From positions 35,615 to 99,614 of the forward strand of contig CASDPF010000004.1 of assembly GCA_949282215.1 (NCBI GenBank): a stretch of 64,000 nucleotides of DNA, given 5' to 3'. Source of the DNA: an uncultured bacterium (GTDB lineage Bacteria > Cyanobacteriota > Vampirovibrionia > Gastranaerophilales > Gastranaerophilaceae). Below are positions 62,125-64,000 of this stretch, in pieces. The notes under the pieces are model-generated. The model was not told where the DNA came from. It ran no database searches and worked only from the letters and a program-made list of their open reading frames with translations. Positions within the stretch are counted from its first letter, which is position 1. The number at the start of each line of letters is the position of its first letter. The position numbers were made by a program, and so were the translations under genes.

Positions 62125-62928
62125 ATGGAATTAACAGTGTTGGTTGATAATAATTCTCATGCGGGTAGTTGCTTAATTTCTGAGCATGGCTTGTCGTTTT
62201 TTATTGTGGATTATGATACAAAGTTGTTGTTTGATTGCGGGACTTCTGATGCATTTATAAAAAATGCTTATAATATGCAGATTGATTTAGCTAATATTAC
62301 TGATATTATGCTTTCTCATAGTCACTTGGATCATGTAGGCGGACTTATGAGGCTTCAATCTTTATATCAGAAATTCAAACATATCGGGATTGATTTTCCT
62401 GCTAAAAATATAATCGCTCATCCGGATGTTTTTAAACCCAAAGAAAGTAATATTCTGGATAATGAAGCTTTTCATTTGTCTAAAGATGAAATGGATAAGT
62501 TTTTTAATTTAGTTTTAACAAATAAGCCAATGCCGATTACGCATAATTTGATGTATTTAGGTGAAATTCCAAAGCCAGAGCATGTAACGTCAGATTATGC
62601 ACCAGATGAGTCCGCACTTGTTTTCAAGTCTGAAGATGGACTTGTTATAATTTCAGGCTGTTCTCATAGTGGTATAGATAACATCATCGAGCACGCTAAA
62701 TATGTTACAGGCATAAATCGTATCAATACCGTGATAGGCGGCCTGTATTTGATTAATAAGGAAGAAGAAGAAATTAATAGATTGGGTAAATATTTGCGTA
62801 ATCAAAATGTTCAGCGTATTTTCCCTTGTCATTGCACGGATTTGGAAGCTAAAATAATACTTTCCAAATACGTAAAGATTGAAGATGTTGCGACCGGTCA
62901 AAAATATTCTTGGAAAGAACTTTCTTAG
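62125..62928 (+). CDS. Metallo-beta-lactamase-fold hydrolase (DHPMR-like)
   Basis: The product is 267 aa from the ATG at 62125; an ATG at 62119 falls before the predicted RNA start. The metal site has HSHLDHVGGL, further ligands in SGCSHSGIDNII and IFPCHCTDLEAK. The pattern matches the MJ0936/DHPMR-like group of hydrolases. No pterin genes are nearby. Probably leaderless, as for the XRE genes. Confidence 0.85.
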   Translation: MELTVLVDNNSHAGSCLISEHGLSFFIVDYDTKLLFDCGTSDAFIKNAYNMQIDLANITDIMLSHSHLDHVGGLMRLQSLYQKFKHIGIDFPAKNIIAHPDVFKPKESNILDNEAFHLSKDEMDKFFNLVLTNKPMPITHNLMYLGEIPKPEHVTSDYAPDESALVFKSEDGLVIISGCSHSGIDNIIEHAKYVTGINRINTVIGGLYLINKEEEEINRLGKYLRNQNVQRIFPCHCTDLEAKIILSKYVKIEDVATGQKYSWKELS

Positions 62929-63079
62929 CTATATTTATTTGTCTTGTATTAAATTTTATTATGAAGATTAAAAGGTGCTTTTTTATATATTATCCTTGAG
63001 TACTTGGTGAATTGTATAGTTTTGCTTTATATAACCGCAAGTGGCTTTAATAGATTTGATAACGAAAATTAATATATGC

Positions 63080-63108
63080 TTGCAAATCGTTTTTCTGTGT
63101 ATTAGAAT
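63080..63108 (+). promoter_or_regulatory. Promoter of rpmI-rplT
   Basis: TTGCAA (63080-63085), a 17-base spacer and TAGAAT (63103-63108). The leader of about 70 bases has a small stem (TATGG/CCATA) and may hold an L20-responsive element, which is not demonstrable by eye. infC, often upstream in other bacteria, is absent here. Confidence 0.6.
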
Positions 63109-63182
63109 ACTCTTACTGGAATTTTATGGCTTTGGTATGCCTGAAGTTTCCATAGAACTACTTAACCAAAAAGGAGAAGAAA

Positions 63183-63392
63183 ATGCCAAAATTAAAAACA
63201 CACAGATCTGCTGCAAAACGTTACAAAGTAACAGCAACAGGCAAAATTATGAAAAGACAAGCAGGTATAGGCCACTTGCTCCAACACAAATCAGAATCCA
63301 GAAAGCGTAAAATCTTTAAAATGGTTTCTGTATCAGAGTCACACTTAAAATTGGTATCTAAAGAGTTACCATACAAGAAGTATTCAAGATAG
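63183..63392 (+). CDS. rpmI: 50S ribosomal protein L35
   Basis: The product is 69 aa, basic: MPKLKTHRSAAKRYKVTATGK, then LLQHKSESRKRK and a PYKKYSR end. AAAAAGGAGAAG precedes the ATG. Overlapping longer frames in other registers are shadows. rplT follows by 9 bases. Confidence 0.96.
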   Translation: MPKLKTHRSAAKRYKVTATGKIMKRQAGIGHLLQHKSESRKRKIFKMVSVSESHLKLVSKELPYKKYSR

Positions 63393-63401
63393 GAGCAAAA
63401 A

Positions 63402-63752
63402 ATGAGAATTAAACGTGGTAATGTAAGTCGCAAAAGACATAAGAAAATATTGAAACTTGCAAAAGGCTTTATCGGTGCAAGAAGCAGAATTTTTAAAGTA
63501 GCTAATACAGCTGTTATGAAAGCATTAAAATATGCTTACAGAGACAGACGTACTACAAAACGTAATATGAGAAGGTTATGGATTGTTAGAATTAATGCTG
63601 CTGTAAGAGAACGTGGTATGAGCTATTCAAGATTCGTAAATGCTTGCAAAAAAGCTAATATTCTTGTTAACAGAAAAATGCTTGCAGAGCTTGCCGTAAA
63701 CGATCAAGAAGCTTTTGACGTAGTTTTTGAAGCTGCTAAAGCTGTTAAATAA
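63402..63752 (+). CDS. rplT: 50S ribosomal protein L20
   Basis: The product is 116 aa: [20 protein letters not shown], then [24 protein letters not shown] and the C-terminal [24 protein letters not shown] precedes the ATG. A terminator follows. Confidence 0.97.
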   Translation: MRIKRGNVSRKRHKKILKLAKGFIGARSRIFKVANTAVMKALKYAYRDRRTTKRNMRRLWIVRINAAVRERGMSYSRFVNACKKANILVNRKMLAELAVNDQEAFDVVFEAAKAVK

Positions 63753-63771
63753 TAGCAGATTATGTTAATTT

Positions 63772-63814
63772 AAAAAAAGAGAAACCCTTGTAATTAAAGG
63801 GTTTCTCTTTTTTT
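63772..63814 (+). terminator. Terminator after rplT
   Basis: AAAGAGAAACCCTT and AAGGGTTTCTCTTT arms with a 7-base loop and a long T-run. Confidence 0.92.
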
Positions 63815-63922
63815 GTTAATAAAACTTAATATTAATAAGTAAAAAATTAAAGAAAATAAGATTAAAGACCGACATGAAAGGAGTAAGTACAAAGTGACTA
63901 GGAAAGGAAAGGTCGACGAGTC

Positions 63923-64000
63923 ATGGGAATGGCAGCATCACAAGCTAGATTTTTGGGCCTAACGGCACGAAAAACTAACGTTGAATATGAAGGCCAACAG
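63923..64000 (+). CDS. MGMAASQARFL-family protein, partial (window edge)
   Basis: From the ATG at 63923 the frame reads MGMAASQARFLGLTARKTNV and runs off the right edge. The opening matches the 583-aa protein at 38006 (MGLAASQARFLAITARKNSC) almost perfectly. AAAGGAAAGG lies upstream. A second member of a lineage-type family. Confidence 0.75.
   Translation, partial: MGMAASQARFLGLTARKTNVEYEGQQ

Noticed and set aside
63041..63310. 89-aa frame overlapping rpmI
   Set aside because: It overlaps the L35 gene in another register and lacks a ribosome site; the L35 frame is certain.

Overview
This is a low-GC chromosomal segment, probably from a gut bacterium of the Candidatus Gastranaerophilales (Vampirovibrionia/Melainabacteria, the non-photosynthetic sister group of Cyanobacteria). 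The assignment is inferred from six prepilin-like genes opening with a FTLAEVLITLGIIG-type segment, two proteins opening MG[LM]AASQARFL, a FliI/SctN-type ATPase, and housekeeping genes of diderm type. No 16S rRNA gene is present to confirm it.

Layout. 1-9.4 kb is accessory: a tRNA-Asp, small or unfamiliar genes, a secreted SNase-PLD nuclease, an EF-hand protein and two copies of a 163-bp hairpin-bearing repeat. 9.35-12.9 kb is the minus-strand operon pyrH-frr-cdsA-rnc-rpe. 13.1-16.5 kb holds regulators (a ribbon-helix-helix protein, a four-winged-helix protein), a prepilin/XRE pair and small genes. 15.9-23.5 kb is the translation cluster prfA-ylxR-infB-rbfA-truB plus two envelope genes, split between infB and rbfA by a second prepilin/XRE pair. 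23.5-27.4 kb has two more prepilins, a zinc transporter, a radical SAM/SPASM enzyme and an XRE gene. 28.0-37.9 kb is a phage head/packaging/lysis module with a reversed gene order and no integrase or replication genes. 38.0-49.4 kb carries a lineage-type protein, a glycosyltransferase, a TerC-like protein, a sugar ABC permease, a frameshifted prepilin with its XRE gene, malQ, a TPR-NHL protein, a kinase-fold protein and fliI/sctN. 49.5-49.9 kb is a palindrome array. 50.1-64 kb has rpsP, a sixth prepilin, leuS, two paired GNAT-like genes, murC-murB-ddl-ftsQ, nadE, a metallo-beta-lactamase-fold hydrolase and rpmI-rplT.

Most interesting signal. The six prepilin genes fall into two regulatory classes. 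Four (at 14.6, 19.0, 26.4 and 43 kb) are divergent from a small XRE-family regulator. In each gap the prepilin has a -35/-10 promoter with a 17-nt spacer, and a locus-specific inverted repeat on or beside the -10. The regulators themselves have no Shine-Dalgarno sequence, and a -10-like hexamer sits 5-6 nt before their ATG, which suggests leaderless mRNAs. The other two prepilins (23.8 and 50.8 kb) lack a regulator and instead share a roughly 200-nt leader. It contains a short ORF with a strong ribosome site, an 11-G tract, and a hairpin followed by a U-run. With 12 G (or 9 G) the ORF would read through to a stop directly after the hairpin, so tract slippage could control an attenuator. This looks like a multi-locus system for independently switching individual minor pilins; the mechanism is inference from sequence.
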